Below are positions 35,162 to 47,974 of a stretch of DNA of 64,000 nucleotides, piece by piece; position 1 is the first letter of the stretch, and every line of letters starts with the position of its first letter. Location: positions 18,737,166 to 18,801,165 of the forward strand of contig NC_091931.1 in the NCBI RefSeq assembly GCF_041260155.1, read 5' to 3'. The position numbers and the translations under genes were made by a program. The notes beneath the pieces were generated by a model. The model saw only the letters and a program-made list of their open reading frames with translations. It was not told where the DNA came from and ran no database searches. The stretch is from Ptychodera flava. Taxonomy: Eukaryota > Hemichordata > Enteropneusta > Ptychoderidae.

Positions 35162-38100
35162 ATGGACGGAAATAACGTCAAAATCTCAAAAGAGGTAATT
35201 ATTTAATGCAAAAAACTCATTATAGTATGTATAAGAAATGTGTCTTTTTTATAATTATGGAGGCCATTTTTCCAGGGGCATGATTCGTCTGTGCCCTTGG
35301 GACATAAATTAAACGAACATAAGGAATAAAACAGCATAAGTAAATATCAGTGACCCATTTCGGATCGGTAACAGCGTGCTTTTCATTCCCGAAGTGTGTA
35401 AAAATTCGTTCAGATATAAGGGATTGGGGGTCTTGGGAAGGTGTCACGCTTTTTTAAATAGCACTGGGAGTTCACTTGATATTCAAAATAGGCCCCTCTT
35501 TTGACTTGCATTAAGTCTGTGGGTATTTAATATAAAAAAGAATAAAGCAAAGGAATAAACTGCGGCAGACTGCCATGCCAAGTGGTGGGCTGTTGCGTAA
35601 ATCTTTGCCCCCACCTGGCCAGCCAGTAACTGCTGCCAAAATAAAGCCAGACCACTGAGGGTAAGTCTAGTTCATTGCTCCAAAAAGCTTTGTTTCAGTA
35701 TACATAAATACTATATTAATAATATTATGATAAAAAATAAAAAATACATGTATTTTCTGTCTTATTAACTTTCTGTCTTGGCAAGTGTATGCAGGCTTGT
35801 TTTACAACAACTTTTACTAACAGAGTGGGATTGAAAGATTCGTGCTTGGCATGCTTTGGCCGAAATTAGGCAAACCGTAAGTGCAAGCTATAGGCCCACA
35901 GAACACAAAGTATAATACTTTACACAATTTATTTGTACTCTGTGGTTGGTTCTGTACCATATTGAGATGTCATTCAGAGAATAAATTTATTTAACTTTTT
36001 TCTTTTGAAGTTAATATAAACAGCTTTCTAATAAATATTTGGGAAGTGTTTACCCATGAGACATGGCTTGACCTTAACCCTACATACTGAAAAAATTACA
36101 CAAAGCAGTTGACACTTTGATCAAATAATGTTAGTTAATAATGGATGTCTTAAAGACCTATTTCAGATACACAAGTATGAAAATATACATTTTTAAGTTT
36201 CAAAATCAACAGTTATAAATATTTGAGAATCAATAAGCTACATGATACAAGCTTGCTGATAAATGGGTCAGTAAGGTGCAAAACATGTGATGTTCTTGTC
36301 AATATACTGATATGTACAGGTAGTGGTCGTTTTATTGTCAGTAACATAATGTTGTAATTCTAGATTCGACTAGATAATGAATACATATACAGATTGAAAT
36401 TCGAACTATTTCAATGCTAATTTCAACTTAAGGCCAAATAACTGTAGCTTACGAAAAATAGTTGTCAGTTTTTGCTTGCATGTGTCAACAAGAGTCCCTG
36501 GGTATATTTCTCACAGCGTATTGAAACCACCAGTACTCAGCTTGTTGACATTGGCTATATATCTGTGTCCTGTATTGTTAGTGTTGATAGTCAAATTCAG
36601 GTCCAGCTTTGAATTTAGTTTTCAACAGTGACAATGCACGTGACACACTGAAAGGTTGCATTGACGAATGAAATACTAGGTAGTTTTAAAATACTGAAGG
36701 AACTGTAGGAAAAATTGCCAAAGTTACAGTTAGAATAAATTTAGCTTCAGAACAAAGATTTTGAAATATCAAAATTTCACTTGCGATGGCGTACAGCCAA
36801 ATTCTTATTTATCATCATAGGGGTTCACCAAAATGTTTTGAGTGGGCTGGGGGAGTTCTATTATTTTAACCCCTTGACTACCAAGGCCAATGTATTCCTA
36901 TATACCAGGCCCCTTATGTAAATATTGATAATATCTGGGGTGTGGTCATTGCATCAACACTGCTTAGAGTAAAAATTAGGTAAGTACCAATAAACCATAT
37001 ATTTTCTGAATCAGCATGAAATCTCCCACTTTCTCATACATAAGTTTTGTATTTCCAGGTCACGTGACCGGTCACATGACTCATTATGTGACCAGAGTTG
37101 GCAAGGAATATGCTGCGGAAGAATATTGGAAGTATCAGGACGTGTTTTGAATCCATAAAATGACGCAAATTTGAATACAGTTGCAATTTTCATGGCATTG
37201 TCTTTACATTATATGTAATAATAACTACCCTTTACTTTATTTATAGATGTACCTGTTTAAGATTTTTCTCACAAAAGGCAGAGTAAATGAACCACAAACA
37301 TCAGCATCTGACATAGTTCTGTATTTGAAAATCAACACACTTTATTTGTAAATACTTGCTTTATGTCTTCCTTGCAGAAACATGCATCTAAAATGGTTAT
37401 GATTTATCAAAATATAATTCACAATATTTAAAATATATTTTAGGGAACAACATATCACACGACCAGTCATGTGACCAGTCATATAGACAATATGGCTGCT
37501 ACAAAATTTCACTGGGTTATAGTAAAAAATTATATTTCCTCCACTTTCATTCACAGAATATTGCTGAGATGTAAGAAGAATTTTCTCTTTGGAAAAAAAC
37601 ATGACTCTTTTTCAAATTTCAGATGAAAGCTCCCCACCCCTGCATTTAACATGCCCAATGCCGGCCATAACAACTAAATGCATCCTTATACGCTTCGGGA
37701 ATGAAAAACATGCTGTACCCGACCGGAAATGGGTTACTGATAGTCACTAATTCTATTTTGTTCCTTATCTTCATGTAGCTAATGGCCCTGGGGGCACAGT
37801 CGACTCATACATACTTCAGGAACATATTGTAGAGTACAAATAATTTGTGTCACTTCTGATCTAAACACATTTGATATGACTTCTATGAAATTTCTACCGC
37901 CAGTAGAAGCACATGCCTACAATAATTTCATATTCTCTGCGGAAAGTACTGGTGATAATTGTGAATACATTGACCATATACATTTCTTTCTGGCTACCAC
38001 GTTTTAGGACCTTTCCATGCCTATATATATGTAGAGTGCTAACTAAGACAAGGTTGACCACAATTGTGAATTTATTCGTTTGATTATGAAAACAATTATG

Positions 38101-39244
38101 GTCACCTAACACCCACAGTACAGCAGCCCTCGGGTGCTTAGTTTGTTTTATGTCAAATACATAATTATTATCTCCAAACAAACCTCCAATGCTTTTAGAT
38201 ATTTCAATTAATTAGTAGGGATCGTCCCATAGCGGAAGAAGTTTTTAAGTAGTTGATAGTTTCATCTCTTTTAATACTAGTGTACAGACCTCACTCCTGA
38301 TCTGCATCCAACGCTGAAACAGCAACAGATTCTTGCACGCCGTAAAGAAGCTATTGAATCAGACCTTGAAAACAATCTTGGTGTATGTGATATCAGACCT
38401 ACTACAAGTGAAAATGGCTTGGAGATGAAAGTCCAAGAACTGGAAGGCATGGTGAAAGATCTTCAGAAGGCTGAGCGCGAAGGCAGGGACCTACAGGAAC
38501 ATCGCATCAGGCAAATGCAAGATAACGAGCAGAAATTGAAAGAAATGTTGCAGGATCTGCAAGCCAAGTATGAAGCGCTGTTGGCAATTGGTAGATCAGG
38601 AACGATGGTGAACAACGGTTGTACCCAGACCTTCTACATTGGCAGGAGTGCTCTGAATTCCAACGCTGGCGTACAGCACCCGGGCTCTGCGGTACCAACT
38701 AGTATGACGGTGGTCCCAAATGCAGATGGGTATGAAGATTCTGGAATTTCGTCTGGGATTCAAAATACTGGTATGTCGTATAAGTAACATGATAACGACA
38801 CTGTTCATTTTGTTATATGGATAACGGAATGTCAACTGTCTGCAGACCGCGTTAATCCTTCGAGTAGCAGACTGAATGGGATATTTGACAATATTCACCT
38901 TAATCGTGCCTAACCTGGATTTCCTTTTAAGGACTGAAAATGATACAAAAAATAAAATAGGAAAGAGAGGGTCCACTCAGAGCGGAATTCAAGAGGGAAT
39001 TTTGTATTCTACACTCGTTATGATCATAATGCATTATTAAGACCATCCGTGTACGAATACAACATATTTTCATAATGCTTCAACATTGAGCCAGAGCTTT
39101 GGATTTTTAGCACAGAATTCATAGAAATCAGACGAATTGTTATATCATTTTAAGTCTCTACTAAGTGCTGTCTTCTTTATTACAGAGGCAAGCTGTTCCG
39201 AAAGAGGGGATTTAACCATTCATCCAAACGCAGACGACTCATAA
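35162..39244 (+). CDS. Gene 1: small coiled-coil protein, 193 residues, family not recognised
   Basis: Three coding exons fit by signal and phase. The first (exon 35074-35194, ATG at 35162) encodes MDGNNVKISKE, phase 0, donor GTAATT. The second, 38281-38770, follows TTTTAATACTAG and ends in phase 1 at a strong GTATGT donor. The third, 39186-39244, follows TTCTTTATTACAG and adds EASCSERGDLTIHPNADDS, then TAA. Residues about 58-115 form a charged heptad-rich coiled coil. A Gly/Ser/Asn-rich tail follows, with DSGISS at 164-169 matching the beta-TrCP degron form DSGxxS. If the second donor were skipped, the frame would end a few codons later. The exon layout parallels gene 2. There is no signal peptide or membrane segment, so it is probably cytosolic or nuclear. 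Confidence 0.6.
36480..36690. repeat. Family B-related copy in intron 1 of gene 1
   Basis: It is similar in order to 34400-34560 and 9340-9500 (blocks around TTGTTAGTGTTGATAGT and CAACAGTGACAATGCA). It is diverged and lacks clear ends. Confidence 0.4.
37059..37080. promoter_or_regulatory. CLEAR-type E-box GTCACGTGAC with an adjacent GTCACATGAC
   Basis: GTCACGTGAC at 37059-37068 is an exact match to the TFEB/MITF-type CLEAR element. A one-base variant follows two bases later, and CCAGTCATGTGACC occurs near 37462. All lie in intron 1 of gene 1. Function is inference. Confidence 0.3.
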
Positions 39245-39299
39245 GGAATAAGCTGGCAGTGATTTTGTCAAAGTACTCTCTTCATGAAATTTCACGCGC

Positions 39300-39380
39300 A
39301 CGCGGACACACACACAGACACACACAGACACACAGAGACACACAGAGACACACACAGACACACACAGACACACACACACT
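39300..39380 (+). repeat. (CACACAGA)n microsatellite
   Basis: A mixed CACA/CAGA run just downstream of the gene 1 stop codon, probably in its 3' untranslated region. Confidence 0.9.
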
Positions 39381-40534
39381 GATTCACAAACAAGAAAATC
39401 AGAGCAACATCATTAAGTTGTCGTCTTACTCATTGGAAACAAAGAATACAGAAACTTGTCATATCTGACAAACAGAGCGCATAAAGCGCGTATTCGAATA
39501 CATACATTTGCTGCCAATAACTTTTATTTCATACCATACATAAAGCATTGTTTTAGTAGGCCCTTACTTGTTATGTTTTGAAAAGGAGAATAGTAACATG
39601 TATATGCTTGCCAGAAGAGAACATTTTAAGTGTTACAATGTCATCAAAGCTGCAGTGATTGCCCTTTTAAGTATTTCAAAATGATTCCCATGAATCATCA
39701 CCGATACTTTTAAATTCGGGTAACTACTATAGTCAGAAAAATGTATAAATACAAAAGTACTGTCGCCATTGAAAAACACTGTATTACACACAACAGTGAA
39801 GTGGGATCAAATTGGATGAAAATTGACCACTTGCAATGGATGAAAACTCAAGAAGATAAACGTTGGAAATGACAGCCAACAAACAGAATTAACATTAAAT
39901 AGTCAATTCACTATGTTTGAGAACTTCTCATAATTTCCTTGTGAAGAAAGACTTGTGTTACCGAGAACTGGGGCCCCCGGGAAGGGAAGCCAATAATTAC
40001 TTACATGATTACAGCTTTGGGTGGGAGAATATCACAGTTTAATTGACATTATCTTTTCAAATACGATTTCAATCATACATTTTAGCTCGCAAAGTCTTTG
40101 TGAATGTACTTGTAGCTTTCTTATGTTGCAGCGAGCAAATTTACAAAAAGTCGACTGTAAATGCTTTATCCTGGTAGAAGTAAAGTTAGAATTTGTAGAT
40201 AAAATTGAAGGGGTAAGCTACTCTTAATTGACTTTTGTGTAGGCTGATTTTCGGGCCCAGGGGGTAACCATGACAGCCATCACTGGGATTATATTTGTTT
40301 CAACTGGATATTGTTTTTAGAACTATTGGTGAATAAATGTTGGTGGAGGTGTAAAGTTTTATCTTGTGAACTATATATTTTATTAGCAGAACTTGAAACT
40401 GTCGGCATTTTACTAATGATATTTTTTTCTGAGTAGTACTGAGATAGAGATATGTTATGAATAAATAAATACATGTCAAGCAAAGATAAAATATGGAAAT
40501 GATAACAAACGATCAGAACGTAGTGGGACAATTA

Positions 40535-40872
40535 AGGTAGTACACGCCTCGAAACTGAAAATCTTAAACTTTCCCCTCTTTCAGCCATACTATTACAAAA
40601 TCAGGAATACAAATCTGAGGTCACCTTGCAAATTTGGTACTAGAGAAACACATTATCAAACAGTTACCGATGTTTGAAATTCAAAATAGTGTGTTAATTC
40701 TATGGAAAAAAATATATTTTCGTTTTTCACAAAACTAAGACGGTTGAAACTTTCCTTACTCTAAAAGCTAGAAAATGAGCCTCAAAGAGGCAGGCCAAAA
40801 AACTAATAAAAGAGTTTGAGAATCCGGATATCGAACCCGAGGCGCACTCTATCTTAGTCAGAGTGACTGTGA
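40535..40872 (-). mobile_element. tRNA-derived SINE, minus strand
   Basis: Read on the minus strand, AGAGTGCGCCTCGGGTTCGATATCC (given here as AGAGTGCGCC then TCGGGTTCGATATCC) at about 40818-40850 matches the anticodon-arm to T-arm part of a tRNA. It includes a B box, GGTTCGATATCC. The upstream AAGCTCACAGTC resembles an A box. A non-tRNA body follows and ends near ...GTGTACTACCTTAATT at about 40532. Stem pairing for a functional tRNA is not evident. Confidence 0.45.
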
Positions 40873-41553
40873 GCTTTATACATTGATAATAGTTATTAGC
40901 AGTATTGTAATAACATTTTTTAAGTTGTATGATGTTTATAAACTTCTCTTTCTTGTAACGAAGCTACAGTATTTTTTGACATTTTGATTAATTCTGTTTT
41001 CAAAAGAAAATAGTGTGTAATTACTTGTTAGGTCACCGAGTCGAAGATTTAGGTTTTGAACTTAGTCAGCATATTAGTCATGTAGTCAACTATAAGGGAT
41101 TTCCAATAACAGTAGTAAAACATTTTCAAGTCAGATTTTGAAGACTTACTCTTTGAAACATGGCAAATCTCAAATAGAGATTTGTGAATGTTAATATAGG
41201 GTCTGTAGGTAGGGTTTGAACCCATAATCAAGTCACTATGAATATTTTTGTTTGGATAATGTTAAGACTTTTTCAGCATATAATTGTTAAAGGAAGAAGT
41301 GTATTTGCATGCTTCGTTATCAGTTTTAATACTGCAAACAATGCATTAGATTTGTTAATTATGTAGAGTATAACTACAATACAATTTATAGCAGATTGAT
41401 GACATGACTTTATAAATAAAATGGGGATGCATCGATGAAATATATCATTTGCAGTTCTGTGTCATTTATTTCATGGAATTACAAACCGTACAATTATTTG
41501 AGAGTGTGTTAAAATGATTTACTACGCCATTTGCTTATTTAATACTGAAATAA

Positions 41554-41830
41554 TTAAACCGGAAGATTACATAGTGTGGTATTAAAAATACTTCCCTTTC
41601 TGTAGTCGGAGTTTAGCTCTAACGAAAGTTTTGTAAAACATGAGCAATGCATGCACCGACAACCTTTTCCCCAACCTTTTAGCATGTCAAGTAGTCTTCG
41701 AGCATCAGTGATAATCGAAACAACATGAGTTGAAAAGGTTAACTTGGTGTCTAGTGTCACTCCTAGTTCACTGTATCTATAAACTGTCTCCAAATTGTGT
41801 GCGTCAATGTTATAAGCCCTGTGAATTGAA
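41554..41830 (-). mobile_element. LINE fragment, RT palm/thumb region
   Basis: The minus strand encodes YSELGVTLDTKLTFSTHV and then a helix ending RRLLDMLKG. This is the standard YLGVxLDxxLxFxxHI block after the RT domain of CR1/L2/Jockey-type non-LTR elements. The reading stays open to a TAA at 41554 but loses similarity after about 90 residues. It is a 5'- and 3'-truncated relic. Confidence 0.65.
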
Positions 41831-41984
41831 TTTTTAATTAACTTAATTGACTTCAGTATGATAACAATTTTGACATTAAACCATCAGGCTTTTAATTATA
41901 AGCTGGAAAAATTGCACGGCCGGCGAAGTTGCAAACAAGTAATGATTAAAAAAATACTGACTCTGACTGTTGGTCCTCTTATAT

Positions 41985-42755
41985 CGTTTACAGAAATGTA
42001 AGACTTTGCAAGGCAGATTTTCCATCCCTTCATATTCTTTGGTCTTCAATCTCTGGCAAACCGAGACCTTTTTTACATTGTGTATCGTCATAGCTCGTTG
42101 ATGAATATTGTGACTCAAACACTGATCATGCAAAAGAGTCCAGTATCATCTTCAAATAGTTTTACAGTTTAACCGAGTGCAAAATAAATTAAAACACTTC
42201 TGCGATTGCACCATTACACACATCAATGTCTCAAAATGTTCATGCTCCCCCTTGGGGTGTTCTAACAGTTTTAATTAGTGAAAAAAAATCAGAACTACCT
42301 CTCAGATTATTCCAGACTCCCCATTGCACACATCAATTTCTCAAAATTTTCGATGCCAGAGGGGACTCCCCTCCCCATCTAGTGCTCTTGGGGTAATGTA
42401 ACAATTTTAGTGAAAAAAAAAACAAATAAAAATCGCCTCTCTGATTGCATGAGACTGCACCGTTTTACTTATAAATTTCTCGAAATTTCCCATGCAAGAT
42501 GGAGGGCACTCCACTCTTCGCGTGTTCTCCCAAATTTCAAATTCTGCCCAGTCAGATATTCTAGTAAAAACCCTGTCATAATATCCATCCAAGTTAAGCA
42601 ATGCTACATAGTTGGATACTGGCTATTGCATGAGCTTATATCTATATTTTGTTGTGACTTTGAATTTCATTTCTTTGGTTTCACATCTGTCAACCGTCAT
42701 GAGACAACCGATGATAATCTAGCAGGGTACACGAGGATTTGAACAACTTCTTAGA
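41985..42755. repeat. Family A copy
   Basis: Collinear with 16318-16965: GAATATTGTGACTCAAA, the two CTCTCAGATT-type sub-repeats and AATCTAGCAGGGTACA are all shared. The G-rich 3' tail seen at 1-255 and 17030-17165 is missing. Confidence 0.65.
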
Positions 42756-42759
42756 TTTC

Positions 42760-45700
42760 TTCAAATACAGCAGACAAGAGTCATACGAAAAGCCATAGTA
42801 ATGGTTATTTCAACCTTTGGCCCATGAGACCAAAAAGCAAGGAGTCACAAAATTTTATTGTAGCCACATTTTATGAAAGTTAGTAACGTACGTCAGATGT
42901 AATGTCACCTCAGTATTGTTAGAGAAAACTATTGCTAGAAAAAAGAATAGGTTGTTACATGACACATCTCTTCTGTCATTAATGGTTTTTCACACTGTAC
43001 ATCCTTATTTTGAATCGTGGTAAAATGCGCATGATGGTACATCTGTTTTCTCCCAATGATTCGTGAACCTGTTCCAGATTAAAGCAAAATTCGGGTAGCA
43101 CATCTTCGTTTTATGGGAGTAAGGAACTTGGTTACACTCCTCATTGCTCCAAAATATTATCACAGAAAGAATGGTTATGTCACATTGTACTTCCTCACAT
43201 AATGAAGGTTAAAGGTGGGACGAGACATCATAAATCGTCTTTTGACAGTCAGCAATCGGAGTCAGTTCTAGCAATTTTCTCTGAGTCAAGAATCATGCCA
43301 TGATGTTATACACAATTGATAATTCCATGTCTCACATCGCCATGGAAACAGTGCAATATAAAATATTAGAGGTAGCGTATTATTTTACCTCACTTCATAT
43401 AAAACCTAACTTTGTCTAAAGTACCAGGCAGTATCAAATCAAACATGTCCATTTTGTTATAGAAAATAAGAGGTGTCATGACACGGTTTTCTTTTTATCA
43501 GCTTTGAGATTATCCGGATTCGTTTATTATCATCCATAATGCAACTTTTCTAATCGGGGTCAAAATTTGGTATATTAGAAGAAGTAATTATACAGTCGCT
43601 TTTAACAATACAAAATTTGGACGATAAATCATTGATCTTAGTAGGTTCAACATTTCTATACTTGTAGAGCAAATTGGCATTGGCATACAGACTTTGGGTA
43701 TAGTGTTACTTCATATGTTGTCCGTAACAATTTAAATGCCATCAACTCTAGTACGCATGTATCACCACCCAACTGTACCCAGAGATCTTTGACTCAGCGT
43801 CGATGATTTTAGCCCGTATCATGCACTTTATTTCAACAAAAGTTCAATCAATCTATCTCCTTTAACAACCAAGTGGTTCTAATGTGAAAGATTTCCTAAA
43901 AGATCAGCTGCCTTATTATTATTGTCATTGCGGTTTGTGGTTTCCGCCTATCAGTGAATAGAAATATTTGCGTTACACCACACAATGCCACCTATGTCGG
44001 CATGCAATCTATAGGGGAACACGGGTACTTGAAAATGTTGTAAACATTTGGTTGAGAGCATACTGACTCAGGAGTGGACAGTTAGATTTTGAGATAGGTA
44101 AATTGGATTGCAACCTGCAAATTTTTAACATTTCAGTTCTTTTGCAATTTTAATGAGAACGTAAGTTTCGGTTGGTAAACAATTAAGAATCGATGAAGAT
44201 AAGAGTATAATTGCACCGACTGGCAGCATTCGTTGCCTAAAATTGCTTCGTGTTGATATGCTTACAATCATGCCTAATAATTTTATCTTCATAATCTGTG
44301 CTTTACCCAACGTGTTTAATATTGCAACTAATCCTTCTACTAGTAGTTGCACGGTGGGTTTCTTGAATTCATCAAACACGTAAAGTAAAATGGAAAGATG
44401 ATATCCACATACTAATGGCCGACAAAAGTCGTAGAAATGCTGTCCAGTTTTTATTTCACAAAAAGGACACAGACAAACGTTCTTAAGCTATAGTGCAGTT
44501 ATTTGAATAAGAAAAAGTTAACAAAATGTGTCACATTAGCTAGGATTTAAGTTCAAGTGACATACATATGTACATACCAATGTCACTTCTTCGCCCTTCA
44601 AATGTGTTTTCACACAATACACGTTCAGCTACAAACGGACCTTTTTGTCATTTTTGATTATGTCAGCAAAGAGCATCCCCAGATATATGTCAGATAATAT
44701 TGTCATCTTTCTTGCTTGTGTACATGTTATGCCCTGATTTATATTGCCAACAAAATAGAAAAAGGAGGGGTTTCCTGTCCTACTTTTTGAGCTAGAGGGT
44801 CTTGAAGAGCCACTACTCAACGATTTTCATGTACAAACGGGTCTTTTCTTGTACTTTTATGATGGTTTCAGTAAACGGGCACAAATGTAGGCAGGGAAAA
44901 TTTTCATTTATCTGATTCTGTGCGTAACTGTCCCCCAAACAATCGACAGATGTTCAGATTACATGCCCTCTGCCAGGCAAATTTTGACTTTTCTTCATTC
45001 AGTAAAGGTAAATACATTATCTTTACAGTATCTGTGTACATCTGACACAAATATAACTGCTCGGCTTCAAGGTTAAATGATCTCCTATCACTGATGATAC
45101 GGTGATGTAATAAGGCAGCTCTCGAAGAAATACATTGATTATAATCATGTAATTTATCAATTAACATTGCCGAATGTTGGAACACTGCTGAGAAAATTCA
45201 ATGACTTTGTCGATAAACATAATTGTTCCTAAATGTATATTTGTTATGCCTAAATATACACTAGAATCAAGGGTCTTTCAGTGATGGCTACAATTTATTG
45301 ACTACCGTTAGATGATAAATCATCATAGTAGACTTTATAAGTACATCACTGTAAATGCCCAGGACAACATGTTATGCCCAACATAACATAGCGAAAACCT
45401 AATACAAAATTGTAAATGCCTAGGACAATATGTTTAAAGCCAAGCAAAATATTTAAAATACCCAGATCAACATTGTAAATTCTTAGGACAACAATAAACA
45501 TGATAATACTTAAGACACCAAGCTATTTGACCACATAAGTCAGTCATGGTTTTCCATAGAGAAAGTGTGTTTTATCATATTGCGAGCCTAATAAAGTCAG
45601 TTCCATTACAGTCTAAATAGAAATCTCGGAATTTCTATACCACCTTGATCGACACACAACAGATTCTTTATTACGGGGCTGCTAAGGAAATATTTTAACA
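42760..45700. other. 2.9 kb without a supported gene
   Basis: Three minus-strand frames of 60-90 residues (45185-44904, 44820-44629 and 44379-44125) are denser than expected but do not join through good splice sites. A weak ~65-bp repetition (GTAAATGCCYAGGACAA) runs from 45350 to 45490. No family is recognised. Confidence 0.35.
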
Positions 45701-45759
45701 TACGGATTTTTTGTAAATTTTGAATAAAAATGTTACCTGATCATCAGTACGACTAAGTG

Positions 45760-46640
45760 ACATGTTGTCAGTTCCCTGATTGAAAGTCATTTAGCATTTT
45801 TACCTCAACTAATTATTAATTTAAATATTAACGAACTTGCTTAATTATGGATATGTATGGATTGACTTGACCAAAATTGACAAAACTTTATCTGTACATT
45901 GAAGAAACTATAATGACCAAAAGTCGTTAGATATTTTAGAACATCTAATTACTAATTTGCATATTCAACAAACTTTCCTAATTAGACATATATATCTTGA
46001 TTGGCTTAATCGAAATTGACAAAACGTGCCATGTACATTGAAGATAGTACAATATAACACTATTGAAGTCATTTAGTATTTTTATTTTAGCTAATTACTA
46101 ATTTTCACATTTAACGAACTTTACTAATTAGGGATGTATATCTGCATTGATTCGACTAAGGTTGACGAAATTTGCTATGTATGTCGTGAATACTATGATA
46201 TATTATTACCAAAAGTCAGTTTGCTTTTGTAAAACATCTTATTACTAATTTGCATATTTAATGAACTTTTCTAATTACAGATATGTGTTGATTGATGCAT
46301 AAAAGTTGATGAAACCTGCTATGTACATGATAAAATATTAATGAAATAAATTATTATTTTTACAGCGAGTTACATATTTTGCATATTTAACCAACTTTCA
46401 CAATTAGGGATATAAGACAGGGGCACTCTGAAAAGTTTATGAAGCTTGCTATGTATATTGATGAAACAATGTGTCAATAAGTGTAAGTGATGAAAGATAG
46501 TTTGCATTTCATGTCAGCTAACTTAAAATTTGTATATCTAATGAGCTTTCACAGCTTGGCATATATAGCTTGAAGGACTTTACCAAAGGCAATTACACCT
46601 GCCACATAAAGTTTTGATACAATGACAATAGTCAATTAAA
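45760..46640. repeat. Degenerate tandem array, about six units of ~130-155 bp
   Basis: CTAATTACTAATTTGCATATT, followed by GAACTTTCCTAATTAGGGAT and then GACAAAACTTGCTATGTACAT-like sequence (quoted in shortened blocks) recurs six times. Similarity between units is low, so it is old. It may be the core array of a worn-out element like those at 3460-7373, but no terminal hairpin was found. Confidence 0.65.
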
Positions 46641-47684
46641 TTTAGTATTCTTATTTCAGCTAATTATATTTATTCAATTAATAACCTTTGGAATTAATCT
46701 GAAGTGAATACTGTTGATGATGTTGATCATCATACTTTCAATGAAGTTGCAAACACGTGGCAAAAGTTTAAATTCGTTAAATTCATTTCATAAGAATTTT
46801 CATTTCATATTTGGTAATAATTTGAGACTATTTTGACATAACACCAAGTTGAAGCGTCATTACTTACGCTGTTATTTGTTTTACTCTACAAACTGTAAAT
46901 CCGAGTAATAGTGTTTGGCGTACTGCTGTACAAGTGATAGAGGATTAATCTGAATAGAATAAAATTACATCAAACATATTACTTGCCTTTATGTGTTATG
47001 TATATCATGAAATTACAACCATTTACAGTGTGTAAATCATTTACTACGTGTTTCACCAGAAGGAACGAGTGTCTTTTTAATCCCGAAAGAAGTAAAATGA
47101 GTGGATTTAGGATAAGCTGCTTTCTGGACCCCTTTTCAAATCAAATTGGCGTTAGACCATAGTTACACTGCTAAATTATGATGAATAGAACTGCTTACTT
47201 CCATATGAGAAAACGAAATATTGAAATATTTGGCAAGAAGACAGACGGCTAGTCTGTGACTGAAGCATAATAAATTAATGAAGTCCTCGGGGTAGAGATA
47301 CATACATGTGGGAGAGGTCTCTAGGAAAACACTGTAGTTTCCACAAAAAATTACCTCTATTTTAGTCAAGATTTGTCACATGATACATCCTACTTTTATA
47401 AGGTTAAGAATTGAGATAAACAATATTCACCATCATACTAGAAGAGCCAAGGAATAGAATTTCTGACAATGACATGACACTTCTTGACCTTTATTTGTAT
47501 ATGTATGTTTATCGTATGGTATCATGTTCCCCAAAACACCATTAAGGCGGCATATCATTCACACTCATTTTAAATATTCTGAAAATGTATTTCTCTCATA
47601 CATCATCGTTAATCAGGATACACGCATATTATAACGCAGCAAAACATGGTAACAGTCACCTTATATTAATCTTATTTGTCTTAA

Positions 47685-47973
47685 GGTTCCAAGACAAGAA
47701 ATTGACCTTTTTAGTCTAACAATTTTCTGGTGGTCAATATCTCAAAGCCACATATCTCCAAGCATCGAAACAACACATAGGAAAAACCGATTCTTGAAAG
47801 GTTATGCAAATTACCTGTCATGTGATAGTTATGTAAACAATAGTGACAATCAGGTAACCAAAATGTTTCCCTATATCTTGGCTTTCCGAAAATATATAAT
47901 TAATGGGGGTTCTGAGCTTATACACCACTAGAGAGTTGTTAGCTTTAAAAGGTCAATTTCTTGTCTTGGAACC
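47685..47973. mobile_element. MITE, 289 bp, ~48-bp inverted ends
   Basis: The ends GGTTCCAAGACAAGAAATTG and its reverse complement match for about 48 bp at roughly 85 percent. The flanks are TTAA on the left and ATAA on the right, so a TWA or TA target is possible but unproven. It has no coding. Confidence 0.75.
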
Positions 47974-47974
47974 A

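Noticed and set aside
40815-40852. Functional tRNA gene
   Set aside because: Only the B box and part of the A box are convincing. The arms do not pair and a SINE body follows.
44125-45185. Three minus-strand frames of 60-90 codons in a row
   Set aside because: They do not join in phase through credible splice sites and show no recognisable domain. Kept only as a note.
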